A DNA stretch of 64,000 bases. It comes from Massilia niastensis DSM 21313. GTDB lineage: Bacteria > Pseudomonadota > Gammaproteobacteria > Burkholderiales > Burkholderiaceae_D. The stretch spans positions 1 to 64,000 of the forward strand of contig NZ_KB908077.1 of the NCBI RefSeq assembly GCF_000382345.1. Reading direction: 5' to 3'. Below are positions 34,831-42,776 of this stretch, one piece after another. A program made the translations under genes and the position numbers. The notes below the pieces were generated by a model that made no database searches, was not told the origin of the DNA, and was given only the letters and a program-made list of their open reading frames with translations. The number at the start of each line of letters is the position of its first letter. Position 1 is the stretch's first letter.

Positions 34831-34920
34831 ATGAAGCACTCGGCAGACTGAATTCCTACTGGCAATTCTATCCCCGGATCAAGTCCAACTCTCAGGAAAA
34901 TATTTCGTCGTGTTTAAAAC

Positions 34921-34955
34921 GACAAGGGGCTGCCGAGGCAGCCCCTTGTCCTTAG
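34921..34955 (-). terminator. Rho-independent terminator of the M49-like peptidase gene
   Basis: GACAAGGGGCTGC (34921-34933) pairs perfectly with GCAGCCCCTTGTC (34938-34950) around a CGAG loop. On the minus strand it is followed by gttttaaac. It lies 21 bp after the stop codon. Confidence 0.8.
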
Positions 34956-34970
34956 TGCATCAGTACATGT

Positions 34971-36692
34971 TTATTTCGTCAAGCTTGCCGCCGTCACGAA
35001 CGCCGGACGAATATCGTTCGGCACCGCCTTCAGCTTGTCGAGCGCCTTGCGCACTTCCGGACGGATCACCACGTACTTGTCCATCATCGCGCGGGCAGCC
35101 GCATAGTCGCCGGTGGCTTCGATGGTCAGGAACTCGCGGTCCAGGTCGATGACCGCCTGCTTGATCTTCTTGAAGTCGACCGAGAAGCTGCCGTCCGGAT
35201 GCGCCACGAAGGCGCCCTTGTCGAGCAGGTAATTCATCTGGATCGCCATGCCGCGCGCGTGCGAGGAGGTCAGGCCGAAATGCAGGGTGCGGAAGGCTGA
35301 TGCCAGGAAGGTGTTGTACAGCTTGCGCTCGGCGGCGGCGCCCTGCCCCAGCGTGTCCTTCAGCAGGCCCTTGTCCATCATGTAGCCCAGCGCCCACAGG
35401 CCGGTGATGTCGGCCTTGGCTTCCTCGATGGTCGAATAGGTTTCCTTCAGGTCCTGGCGCGGGGTCGACTCCTTGCCGTCCTTCTTCGTGTGGTGCGGAC
35501 CCAGGCCGTGCATGATTTCATGCGCCAGGATGTGGGTGAAGAAGGAGTCGAAGTCGAGGTCCTTCTGGTCGGCCGCACGCAGCACCTGCTTGCTGATCGG
35601 GGTCAGGGTGGACTTGAACTTGGCCTGCTGTACGTTCTTGAGCATGACGCGCTTGGAACCGCGCTCGCGGATCACGCGCTCGTCGTTCGGCAGGTTGTAG
35701 GCGGCGGTCTGCACGCCCATGTTGCCGTCGCCCGCGCCATAGACTTCGTTCACCACCACCATCGGGGCGATCGCGCCGACCTTCGGGTTGCGGTACTGCT
35801 TGTCGACCGGCAGGTTGTCTTCCAGCTCCTGCAGGTGCTTGCCGAAGAAGTCCAGCTTCGCCGTTTCCTTCGGATCGCGGATGCTGACATAGGCTTCGAA
35901 CGCGGCCTTGTAGCCGAACAGTTCGTCGTTATAGGTCTCGTACGGCCCGATGGTGACGTCGACCGGCGAATCCAGGTCCATCCAGGCGAAATCGGAAGCC
36001 AGGTAGTCGTTGCTCAGGAAGGCGTCGGCGCGCAGGGTCAGGAATTTCTTGAGCGAGGCGTTGTCGGTGGCGGCGGCCGCTTCGCGCAGCAGCTTGGCCA
36101 GCTGCTCCAGCTCCGGGCGGTATTCGTCGGAATACTTCACGGTGCGGAACTTGCCGTCCGGGCCGGTGCGGATCACGGTGAAGAACCACTGGGCTTCCTG
36201 CCTCGCCTGCGGCGACAGGCCGTTCATCCAGCTTTCCAGCGCGCCCTTGGTGGCCCCAGGCGGGTAGAAGTTCGCGCCTTCCGGCTTCTTGGCCGGGATC
36301 GCGATGCCGGCGTATTCGGGCGGCATGAAGGACTTGTTGTCGTCCAGGCCGGACCACGGACCCTTGTTGAGCCAGAACGCTTCCTGGCGCGCGCGGCCGA
36401 GCGGGGTCGTGTCCTTGCGCAGGGCGGCCAGCAGCGCTTCGTTATGGGACCAGCGCTGGCGCAGCTGCAGGGTGTCGACGATCCTGGCGGCCTCGATCAG
36501 CTTGCCGATGGCGACGCGGTCGCCGCGCGAGAGCTTCGAGACATCGGCGTTCAGGTCGACCGGCGCGAAGCGCTTGGTCATGGACAGGAGCTGTTCGGTG
36601 GTGGCCGGAGTTGCCGCTGATGGCGGGGCGTCGGCGGCGAAGGCGGCGCCGATGGCCGCGCACAGAACGAGAGGAGCGAGGATTTTCTTCAT
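34971..36692 (-). CDS. Secreted dipeptidyl-peptidase III-like (M49-related) Zn-hydrolase
   Basis: The 573-residue protein has a signal peptide (MKKILAPLVLCAAIGAAFA) and a Zn motif in HILAHEIMHGLGPHHTKK (about 390), followed by TYSTIEEAKADITGLWALGYM. This layout matches the bacterial DPP III-like branch, in which HEXXGH is replaced by HExxHG and the second motif by EExxAD. Members remove dipeptides or act as Nudix-linked Zn-hydrolases; the actual substrate is unknown. Export to the periplasm differs from classic cytosolic DPP III. It is monocistronic, ending in a strong terminator at 34921-34950. Confidence 0.82.
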   Translation of the reverse strand: MKKILAPLVLCAAIGAAFAADAPPSAATPATTEQLLSMTKRFAPVDLNADVSKLSRGDRVAIGKLIEAARIVDTLQLRQRWSHNEALLAALRKDTTPLGRARQEAFWLNKGPWSGLDDNKSFMPPEYAGIAIPAKKPEGANFYPPGATKGALESWMNGLSPQARQEAQWFFTVIRTGPDGKFRTVKYSDEYRPELEQLAKLLREAAAATDNASLKKFLTLRADAFLSNDYLASDFAWMDLDSPVDVTIGPYETYNDELFGYKAAFEAYVSIRDPKETAKLDFFGKHLQELEDNLPVDKQYRNPKVGAIAPMVVVNEVYGAGDGNMGVQTAAYNLPNDERVIRERGSKRVMLKNVQQAKFKSTLTPISKQVLRAADQKDLDFDSFFTHILAHEIMHGLGPHHTKKDGKESTPRQDLKETYSTIEEAKADITGLWALGYMMDKGLLKDTLGQGAAAERKLYNTFLASAFRTLHFGLTSSHARGMAIQMNYLLDKGAFVAHPDGSFSVDFKKIKQAVIDLDREFLTIEATGDYAAARAMMDKYVVIRPEVRKALDKLKAVPNDIRPAFVTAASLTK

Positions 36693-36786
36693 GGGTCCCT
36701 TAAGTTGTGGATGACAACCGAGGCATTGTAAACCTCAAGGGAGGGGGCATGATGAAAACTCGATATGCATGCGCCGGCTGAACGCG

Positions 36787-38241
36787 TCAGCGCACCGCCG
36801 CCAGTGCCGGCCCCTGCTCCCAGCCGCCGCCGAGCGCGCGCGCCACGGCCACGCTGGCCAGCAGGCGCTGGGTGCGGATCTGCGCCGCCGCCCGGTCCGC
36901 CGCCAGCGCGCTGCGCTGGGCGTCGGTCACGTCGAGGTAGGTCGACACGCCGCGCTCGTAGCGCGCCTGCGCCACCAGCAGCGCGCGCGCCGCGGCCTGC
37001 TGCGACTGGGCCTGCACTTCGCCCTGCTTCTGGCGCTGCTCGACGTCGGACAGCGCATCCTCGACTTCGCGCAGCGCGCCCAGCAGGCGGGTCTCGTGGC
37101 TGGCGCGCGCCTCTTCGTAGCGCGCCCTGGCCAGCGCCAGGTTGGCGCGGTTGCGGCCGGCGTCGAACAGCGGCAGCGACAGCGCCAGCGGCCCCGCCGA
37201 GAACTGGCGCGCCCCGCCGCTGGCGAGGTCGCGCAGGTCTTCGGAGGCGAAGCCGAAATTCCCGGTCAGCGACACCGACGGATAGAACGCGCCCTCGGCC
37301 ACGCCGACCTGGGCGTTGGCCGCCCTGAGCTGGGCGACGCTGGCCGCCAGGTCGGGCCGCCGCCCCACCAGGCTGGCCGGCAGGCCGACCGGGACCATCG
37401 GCGGCTGCGGCAGCCGCGCAGCGGGCGCCGCCGCCGGCAGCAGCGGCGCGCTGGGCGAGGCGCCGACCAGGGTGGCCAGCGCGTGCTCGACCAGGTTGCG
37501 CTGGCGCTGTACCTCGTGCAGGTCGGCCTCGGCGTTGGCGCGTTCGATACGGGCGCGCGAGACATCCAGCTCGTTCGACAGGCCGGCCTTGAAGCGCGCT
37601 TCGACCAGGTCCTGGGCCTCCTGCCGGGTGCCGAGGGCGTCGCGCAGGATCGCCAGCTCGGCGTCCAGGCCGCGCAGCTGCCAGTAGCTTGATGCCACCT
37701 GGCCGGACAGCAGCAGGATCACGCCGTCGCGGTCGTCCTGCGCCGCCAGCGCCTGCGCATCGGCCGCCTCGACCGCGCGGCGCACGCGTCCCCACAGGTC
37801 CAGTTCATACGACAGCGAGGCGCCGACGCTGAAGTTGTCGCCTTCGATCGAACGCCCGCCCAGCGCCCGGCCCTGCGCGGTCTCGGCCGAGGTGCGCGTA
37901 TTCGACACCCCGGTGCTGACCGACACGGCCGGCAATTGCCCTGCCCGCGCCACGCCCAGCTGGGCCTGGGCCTGCAGCAGGCGCTGCGCGGCCGCCTTCA
38001 CGCCCGGGTTGTCGTGCAAGGCGCGCTGCTCCAGGCTGTCGAGGGTGGCGTCGCCGAACACGGTCCACCAGGCGGCCGGCAGGCGCGCGCCGTCGGCGTT
38101 CGCGCCGGCGTCGGCGGCGTGGCGGAAGGCCGGGGCCGAGGGCGCGCCCGGCGCCTGGAAATCGGCGCCGACCGTGGCGCAGCCCGCGAGGGCGGCGGCC
38201 AGCGCGCCGGCGAGGAGGGAGGGCAGGAATCGCTTGATCAT
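36787..38241 (-). CDS. Outer-membrane efflux lipoprotein, NodT/OprM family
   Basis: The 484-residue TolC-like channel lipoprotein has signal peptide and lipobox LAGCATVG, the characteristic AAWWTVFGDATLDSLEQRAL, two OEP repeats (VKAAAQRLLQAQAQLGVARAGQLPAVSVSTG and LAASVAQLRAANAQVGVAEGAFYPSVSLTGN) and the conserved PLFDAGRNRANL turn. AAGAAG-rich sequence precedes the ATG. It is the last gene of a three-gene operon after emrA- and emrB-type genes, completing a tripartite pump across both membranes. Confidence 0.94.
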   Translation of the reverse strand: MIKRFLPSLLAGALAAALAGCATVGADFQAPGAPSAPAFRHAADAGANADGARLPAAWWTVFGDATLDSLEQRALHDNPGVKAAAQRLLQAQAQLGVARAGQLPAVSVSTGVSNTRTSAETAQGRALGGRSIEGDNFSVGASLSYELDLWGRVRRAVEAADAQALAAQDDRDGVILLLSGQVASSYWQLRGLDAELAILRDALGTRQEAQDLVEARFKAGLSNELDVSRARIERANAEADLHEVQRQRNLVEHALATLVGASPSAPLLPAAAPAARLPQPPMVPVGLPASLVGRRPDLAASVAQLRAANAQVGVAEGAFYPSVSLTGNFGFASEDLRDLASGGARQFSAGPLALSLPLFDAGRNRANLALARARYEEARASHETRLLGALREVEDALSDVEQRQKQGEVQAQSQQAAARALLVAQARYERGVSTYLDVTDAQRSALAADRAAAQIRTQRLLASVAVARALGGGWEQGPALAAVR

Positions 38242-38279
38242 GTCTGTTCTCTTCTTTCGTATCCGTATCAGTGGGCGCA

Positions 38280-39881
38280 TCAGTGGGCAGCCGAGGCGCC
38301 GCCGGGCGACTTGACCTTGTCGGCCATCCAGATCGCCGCGATGCAGCCGATCAGGACCAGGCCCATGATCCAGAAGGCGTCGTTGTAGGCCATCACATAG
38401 GCTTCGCGCCGCACCACGCGGTCGAGCACGGCGAGCGCCTGGCTGGCCGCCGTGGCCGGGTCCATGCCGCCGGCGAGGAAGCCCTGGGTCAGCTGGTCGA
38501 GGCGCTGCTGGGTCGGCAGCGCGTAGTTCGACACCGATTCGCCCAGGCGCGCCGAGTGGAAGTGCTCGCGGTTGGTCAGCGCGGACGCCAGCAGCGCGAT
38601 GCCGATCGAGCCGCCCAGGTTGCGGGTCATGTTGAACAGGCTCGAGGCCGACGGCATGTCGCGCTGCGGCAGGCCCGACATCGCGAAGTTCGACAGGGTC
38701 AGCATCACGAAGGGCTGGCCGATCGCGCGCACCAGCTGGGTCAGCATCAGCTGGTCGGCGCCGGTGCCCGCATCCATGAAGGCGTTCATCAGGCAGGAGC
38801 CGCCGAACAGCAGCAGGCCGAACGAGCACAGGATGCGGTTGTCGACCTTCGAGGACAGCATCGCCGCGACCGGCATCACCAGCAGCTGCGGCAGGCCGAC
38901 CCAGGCGATCACCTCGCCGATCTGCATCGGCGTGTAGCCGGCGATCTGGCTCAGGTAGAGCGGCAGCAGGAACGAGGCGCCGTACAGGCCCATGCCGGTG
39001 ACCGCCGACAGCGCGGTCGCGACCAGGAAGTTGCGCTGTCCGTACAGGCGCAGGTTGACGAAGGGCTCGGGCCGCGTGAAGCTCAGCGCCACCCAGCCCA
39101 GGATGCCGGCCAGCGACAGCGCGGCGAAGGTCACGATGAACGAAGACTCGAACCAGTCCTTCGAATTGCCCTCTTCCAGGAAGATCGTCAGGCAGGCCAG
39201 GCCCATCGCCATCAGGCCGATGCCGAGCCAGTCGGCGTGCACCAGCTGGCGCACGTTCGCCTTTTCCTTGTCCAGTCCCCACCACATGCCCGCGATCAGG
39301 AGCACGCCCGGGATCCAGTTGATGTAGAAGATCGACGGCCAGCCGTACAGCTCCGACAGGTAGCCGCCCAGGGTCGGGCCCATGGCCGGCGCCAGGGTGG
39401 CGGTGAGGCCGAAGATCGCCATGCCGGCCGCGCGCTTCGAGGCCGGCAGGCGCGTCATCACCAGGGTCATCGCCATCGGGATCAGCGCGCCGCCGGTGAA
39501 GCCCTGCAGCATGCGGAACACGATCATGCTCTCGAGGTTCCAGGCCGCGCCGCACAGGGTCGAGAACAGCAGGAACAGCACGGTGGTGCCGATCAGGTAG
39601 AGGCGGGCGCCGAAGGCGCGCGTGAACAGCGCCGTCATCGGGATCACGACGATCTCGGCGCACAGGTAGGCGGTCGAGATCCACGAGCCCTCTTCCTGGG
39701 TCGCCGACAGCGTGCCCAGGATGTCGCGCAGCGAGGAATTGGTGATCTGGATGTCGAGCACCGCCATGAAGGCGCCCAGCATGCCGGCGGCGACCGCGAT
39801 CCAGGTGCGCAGGTCGACCCGGGCGCCGTCCGGGGGCGCGCCCGCCATCGCGCCGGGAGCGGCCTTGGTCAGGGTGGTCAT
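38280..39881 (-). CDS. emrB: DHA2-family MFS multidrug transporter, EmrB/QacA type
   Basis: The 533-residue protein has 14 predicted TM segments. It begins RTWIAVAAGMLGAFMAVLDIQITNSSLRDI, the DHA2 motif D1 (xLDxTIxNxALP-like). Motif C-like sequence occurs in LTATLAPAMGPTLGGYLSELYGWPSIFYINWIPG, which is also a strong EmrB signature. It exports hydrophobic drugs using the proton gradient with EmrA and an outer-membrane channel. It starts 9 nt after emrA and precedes the NodT gene by 38 nt. Confidence 0.95.
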   Translation of the reverse strand: MTTLTKAAPGAMAGAPPDGARVDLRTWIAVAAGMLGAFMAVLDIQITNSSLRDILGTLSATQEEGSWISTAYLCAEIVVIPMTALFTRAFGARLYLIGTTVLFLLFSTLCGAAWNLESMIVFRMLQGFTGGALIPMAMTLVMTRLPASKRAAGMAIFGLTATLAPAMGPTLGGYLSELYGWPSIFYINWIPGVLLIAGMWWGLDKEKANVRQLVHADWLGIGLMAMGLACLTIFLEEGNSKDWFESSFIVTFAALSLAGILGWVALSFTRPEPFVNLRLYGQRNFLVATALSAVTGMGLYGASFLLPLYLSQIAGYTPMQIGEVIAWVGLPQLLVMPVAAMLSSKVDNRILCSFGLLLFGGSCLMNAFMDAGTGADQLMLTQLVRAIGQPFVMLTLSNFAMSGLPQRDMPSASSLFNMTRNLGGSIGIALLASALTNREHFHSARLGESVSNYALPTQQRLDQLTQGFLAGGMDPATAASQALAVLDRVVRREAYVMAYNDAFWIMGLVLIGCIAAIWMADKVKSPGGASAAH

Positions 39882-39890
39882 GGCCGGCCC

Positions 39891-41033
39891 TTAGTGCGCA
39901 GCGGCGGTCCGGGTATGCGCGGACTGCTGGCCCAGCTCGACCTCGGCCACCACCGACATGCCCGGCACCAGGCGGCCGGCGTACTTGCGCACGTCGGCCT
40001 GCGCCAGGGTGATCTTGACCGGCACGCGCTGCACGATCTTGGTGAAGTTGCCGGTCGCGTTATCGGCCGGCAGCAGCGCGAACTGGTTGCCCGAGGCCGG
40101 CGCGAAGCTGTCCACGCGGCCCACCAGGTGCTGGCCGGGCAGCGCGTCGATGTCGAGCCTGACCTGCTGGCCCGGCTGCAGGCCCGCCAGCTGGGTTTCC
40201 TTGAAGTTGGCGACCACCCAGACGTCGTCCTCGACCACGGCCAGCAGCTGCTGGCCCGGCTGCACGCGGGCGCCGATCTCGACGCTGCGCTTGCCGATGC
40301 GGCCCGCGACCGGCGCCACGATGCGGTTGTAGGCGAGCTGCTGGCGGGCGTCCTTGAGCTGGGCCTGCAGCACCTTGACCTGGGCCTTGAGCACGTCGCG
40401 GCCGGCATCGGCGGCGGCCACCTGGGCCTGGGCCGCGGCCGCGTTCTCGCGGCGCGCCGCCACGTCGGCGCCGGCGCCGGCGCGCGCGGCGTTCGAGGCA
40501 TCCACCTCGGCCTTCGACACCGCCTTCATGGTGTCGTTGTACAGCTGGCCGAAGCGCTCGGCGTCCTGGCGCGCACGCACCAGCTGGGCCTCGGCCTGCC
40601 TGATCTGGGCGCCGGCCGCCGCCGCCTGGGCGCGCACCTGCGCCACCTGGGCGTCGGCCTGGGCGATCTGCTGCTGCACGCTGGCGATCTGCGCCTCGAT
40701 CTGCTCGACCCGCACGCTGTGGTCAGCCGGATCCAGCTCGGCGATCACGTCGCCCGCCTTGACCACCTGGTTATCCTCCACCAGCACCCGCGTCACCACG
40801 CCCGCCACGCGCGCCGACACCGGGTGCACCCGGCCGGTCACGTAGGCGTTCTCGGTCTCCACGTAATGGTGGCCGCGGTACCACATGCGTCCGCCCGCGC
40901 CAAGGGCGACCAGGGCGATCAGCGCCACCACGCCCAGCACGCGCTTGTTCGGCGGCGTCTTGCCGGGCGCGGCGGGCGCCTGAGAAGAAACGGCGGCGGA
41001 CTTGTGCTCGGCCGGGGTATGCGATTCTGCCAT
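39891..41033 (-). CDS. emrA: HlyD/EmrA-family membrane fusion protein
   Basis: The 380-residue adaptor has a single N-terminal TM (VLGVVALIALVALGAGGRMWY) after a short cytoplasmic tail. A biotinyl-lipoyl-like half follows (YVTGRVHPVSARVAGVVTRVLVEDNQVVKAGDVIAELDP), then a long alpha-helical hairpin rich in Ala/Gln (about 105-215), the second lipoyl half (APVAGRIGKRSVEIGARVQPGQQLLAVV) and a beta-barrel domain. GGAG precedes the ATG. It is the first gene of the efflux operon and diverges from a TetR gene, 110 bp away. Confidence 0.95.
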   Translation of the reverse strand: MAESHTPAEHKSAAVSSQAPAAPGKTPPNKRVLGVVALIALVALGAGGRMWYRGHHYVETENAYVTGRVHPVSARVAGVVTRVLVEDNQVVKAGDVIAELDPADHSVRVEQIEAQIASVQQQIAQADAQVAQVRAQAAAAGAQIRQAEAQLVRARQDAERFGQLYNDTMKAVSKAEVDASNAARAGAGADVAARRENAAAAQAQVAAADAGRDVLKAQVKVLQAQLKDARQQLAYNRIVAPVAGRIGKRSVEIGARVQPGQQLLAVVEDDVWVVANFKETQLAGLQPGQQVRLDIDALPGQHLVGRVDSFAPASGNQFALLPADNATGNFTKIVQRVPVKITLAQADVRKYAGRLVPGMSVVAEVELGQQSAHTRTAAAH

Positions 41034-41067
41034 GGGGTACTCCGAAGAAATGAAATGGGGTCATCGC

Positions 41068-41120
41068 ATTATTTTCCATCGACAGGCCAAAGTCAAGAAA
41101 TGAAACGGTTGCATTTCATT
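41068..41120 (-). promoter_or_regulatory. emrA promoter with adjoining TetR-type operator
   Basis: On the minus strand TTGACT (41091-41096) and AATAAT (41068-41073) are 17 bp apart and read into emrA. Directly beyond the -35 lies an inverted repeat AATGAAA (41099-41105) and TTTCATT (41114-41120), and a further GAAATGAAAT half-site occurs at 41047-41056, downstream of the -10. These are good candidate sites for the divergently encoded TetR protein. Confidence 0.6.
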
Positions 41121-41143
41121 CGCCTTTACACTACAGTCGAAGC

Positions 41144-41803
41144 ATGAGCAAATCTTCTACCGAGTCTTCCTGCTGTGCGAAAACGGCCGGGCGCCCCAAG
41201 GCGTCCGAAGTCGAGGCGCGCACCCAGGAACTGGTCCATGTGGCCGGCAGGCTGTTCCTCAAGCACGGCTATACCAGGGTCAGCCTGGAGTCGATCGCGC
41301 GCGAGGCGCGCGTGGCGGTGCGCACCATCTACGTGAAGTTCGGCGGCAAGGCCGGCCTGCTCAAGGCCGTGCTGGCCTCGCAGCGCGAGCGCTTCTTTGC
41401 CGACCGCAACATGGACACGGATCCCCGCCCCTTGCGCCAGATCGTCGACGATTTCGCCCTCGAATTCCACATCATGCTGTGCGCGCCCGACGCGGTGGCG
41501 ATGCAGCGCGTCGTCATCGCCGAGTCGGGCAGCGACCCGGAACTGGCGGAAACCTTCTACGAAGGCGGCCCGCGCCTGACGCGCGACATGCTGGCGCGCT
41601 TCTTCGCGCGTCCCGACATCCGCGCCCAGCTGCGCGACGACCTGGCGCTGGAGCTCCTGCCCTCGCACTTGATCACCTGCATCAGCGGCGACCCGATCCT
41701 CCGCTTCCTGTTCGCGGATGCCGATCCGGACGGCGAGCAGGCGCGGCGCCTGCTGGCCCAGCGCATGGAGCTGTTCTATCACAGCGTATTAAGGCGTCCT
41801 TAA
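41144..41803 (+). CDS. TetR/AcrR-family regulator of the emr-type operon
   Basis: The 219-residue protein has the N-terminal TetR HTH (RTQELVHVAGRLFLKHGYTRVSLESIAREARVAVRTIYVKFGGKAGLLKAVL, about 25-75) and a C-terminal ligand/dimerisation domain of the AcrR_C type. It is divergent from emrA across 110 bp containing an AATGAAA/TTTCATT inverted repeat, so it most likely represses the efflux genes and itself until an efflux substrate binds. The start has only a weak ribosome binding site. Confidence 0.92.
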   Translation: MSKSSTESSCCAKTAGRPKASEVEARTQELVHVAGRLFLKHGYTRVSLESIAREARVAVRTIYVKFGGKAGLLKAVLASQRERFFADRNMDTDPRPLRQIVDDFALEFHIMLCAPDAVAMQRVVIAESGSDPELAETFYEGGPRLTRDMLARFFARPDIRAQLRDDLALELLPSHLITCISGDPILRFLFADADPDGEQARRLLAQRMELFYHSVLRRP

Positions 41804-41924
41804 GAGCGGAAACGGTACTATCTCAGCTTGCCAAGGCAGCCTTGGCGACCGGGACTGTACGTCATCGCACCGACCCGGTATGATGTTTATGACAACCTGC
41901 AAACATTGTTTTCAGGAGAATGTC

Positions 41925-41972
41925 ATGGGTTCCAACAAGACGACAGCGGGATACCGCGAGGAGGAAGTATGA
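41925..41972 (+). CDS. 15-codon leader ORF coupled to the next small gene
   Basis: The ORF MGSNKTTAGYREEEV begins at an ATG preceded by CAGGAG at a normal distance (41913-41918), and its TGA overlaps the ATG of the 61-residue gene as ATGA (41969-41972). The downstream ATG has its own GAGGAGG inside this ORF. This could be a leader peptide coupling translation, or a chance ORF. Confidence 0.35.
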   Translation: MGSNKTTAGYREEEV

Positions 41973-42154
41973 GCAAGTCATCCCGTTATGAATGGCGCGA
42001 CCTGCAGGCCGCCCTGCAGGAGCGCATGAAGGGGTTCATCGAGAATCCCGGCAACGAACAGCTCGAGGCCGTCGTGGCCGAGATGCGTGCCTACGCCGCC
42101 GCCGCGCAGGCGGGCACGATCGACATTCCACAACGCTTCGTCAGCTTCGGCTGA
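41969..42154 (+). CDS. Small hypothetical protein (61 residues)
   Basis: The protein MSKSSRYEWRDLQAALQERMKG... has 61 residues, is mostly helical and soluble, and has no recognised domain. The start has GAGGAGG 5 nt upstream (41959-41965), and a strong intrinsic terminator follows (42174-42207), so it is a credible expressed gene. Function unknown. A 15-codon ORF overlaps its start codon. Confidence 0.7.
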   Translation: MSKSSRYEWRDLQAALQERMKGFIENPGNEQLEAVVAEMRAYAAAAQAGTIDIPQRFVSFG

Positions 42155-42173
42155 TCGCGCGCAGCAACAGATC

Positions 42174-42207
42174 TGCCGTCCGGCGCAAGCCGGGCGGCAT
42201 TTTTTTT
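42174..42207 (+). terminator. Rho-independent terminator
   Basis: TGCCGTCCGGC (42174-42184) pairs with GCCGGGCGGCA (42189-42199) with one G-U, GCAA loop, followed by eight T (42200-42207). Confidence 0.9.
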
Positions 42208-42220
42208 GCGGCAACGCCTG

Positions 42221-42547
42221 CTAGACGGCCGGGGCCGGCACCGGCCTGGCAGGACCGAGCTCGGCCATGTCCAGGTCGATGACGCGCGTCAGCAGGTGCA
42301 CCTTGCGCGGGGCCCGGTGACGCTCGTGGATTTCGCGTGTCAGCACTTCGACGCGGCGCGGCCGCAGCGCGACCTGGCGCGGATCGATGGCATCCGGCGA
42401 GTGGTCGTCGAACTTCGCCGCCAGTTGCTGGGAAATGGTTCCGGTCACGGTATGGGGTACGCCGTGGACCGTGGTCCTGAGTTCGAAACTGCGGGATTCC
42501 GGTAATACGTAGACGGTGCCGATGAATTCATTGCCGTGTTCGTCCAT
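42221..42547 (-). CDS. Hypothetical protein (108 residues)
   Basis: The soluble protein MDEHGNEFIGTVYVLPESRSFELRTTVHGVPHTVTGTISQQLAAKFDDHS... is rich in Arg and Val in its C-terminal half (RQVALRPRRVEVLTREIHERHR). It has no signal peptide or recognised domain. CAGGAG lies 7 nt upstream of the ATG at 42547, which decides this start over the longer open frame. It is convergent with the 61-residue gene and lies downstream of the pyruvate dehydrogenase operon but beyond its terminator. Confidence 0.65.
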   Translation of the reverse strand: MDEHGNEFIGTVYVLPESRSFELRTTVHGVPHTVTGTISQQLAAKFDDHSPDAIDPRQVALRPRRVEVLTREIHERHRAPRKVHLLTRVIDLDMAELGPARPVPAPAV

Positions 42548-42724
42548 GTCTGACTCCTGAGCAAGACGCGACCGCGGCAATGGGGCTTGCCGCCTCATGT
42601 TCCCATCATAGCAAGTTGGCAGGCGGGAGCAACGGGCACACGGTATGTTTATTTCTGCCGTATCGCAAGTTGGCGGGGGCTGTTGTTTTGCTGAGCAGGG
42701 GTGGACGGCTCTGCCGTCCACCCT

Positions 42725-42756
42725 GCAAAAAAACCGGGACCCAAGGGTCCCGGTTT
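42725..42756 (-). terminator. Rho-independent terminator of the aceE-aceF-lpdA operon
   Basis: AAACCGGGACCC (42731-42742) pairs perfectly with GGGTCCCGGTTT (42745-42756); on the minus strand it is followed by a T-run. It lies about 20 bp after the lpdA stop. Confidence 0.9.
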
Positions 42757-42776
42757 CACATGTATCGTCCAGCCGA

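Noticed and set aside
38271..41147. 958-codon plus-strand frame opposite emrA, emrB and the NodT gene
   Set aside because: His/Arg/Gln/Gly-rich shadow with no domain; the minus-strand frames encode clear efflux proteins.
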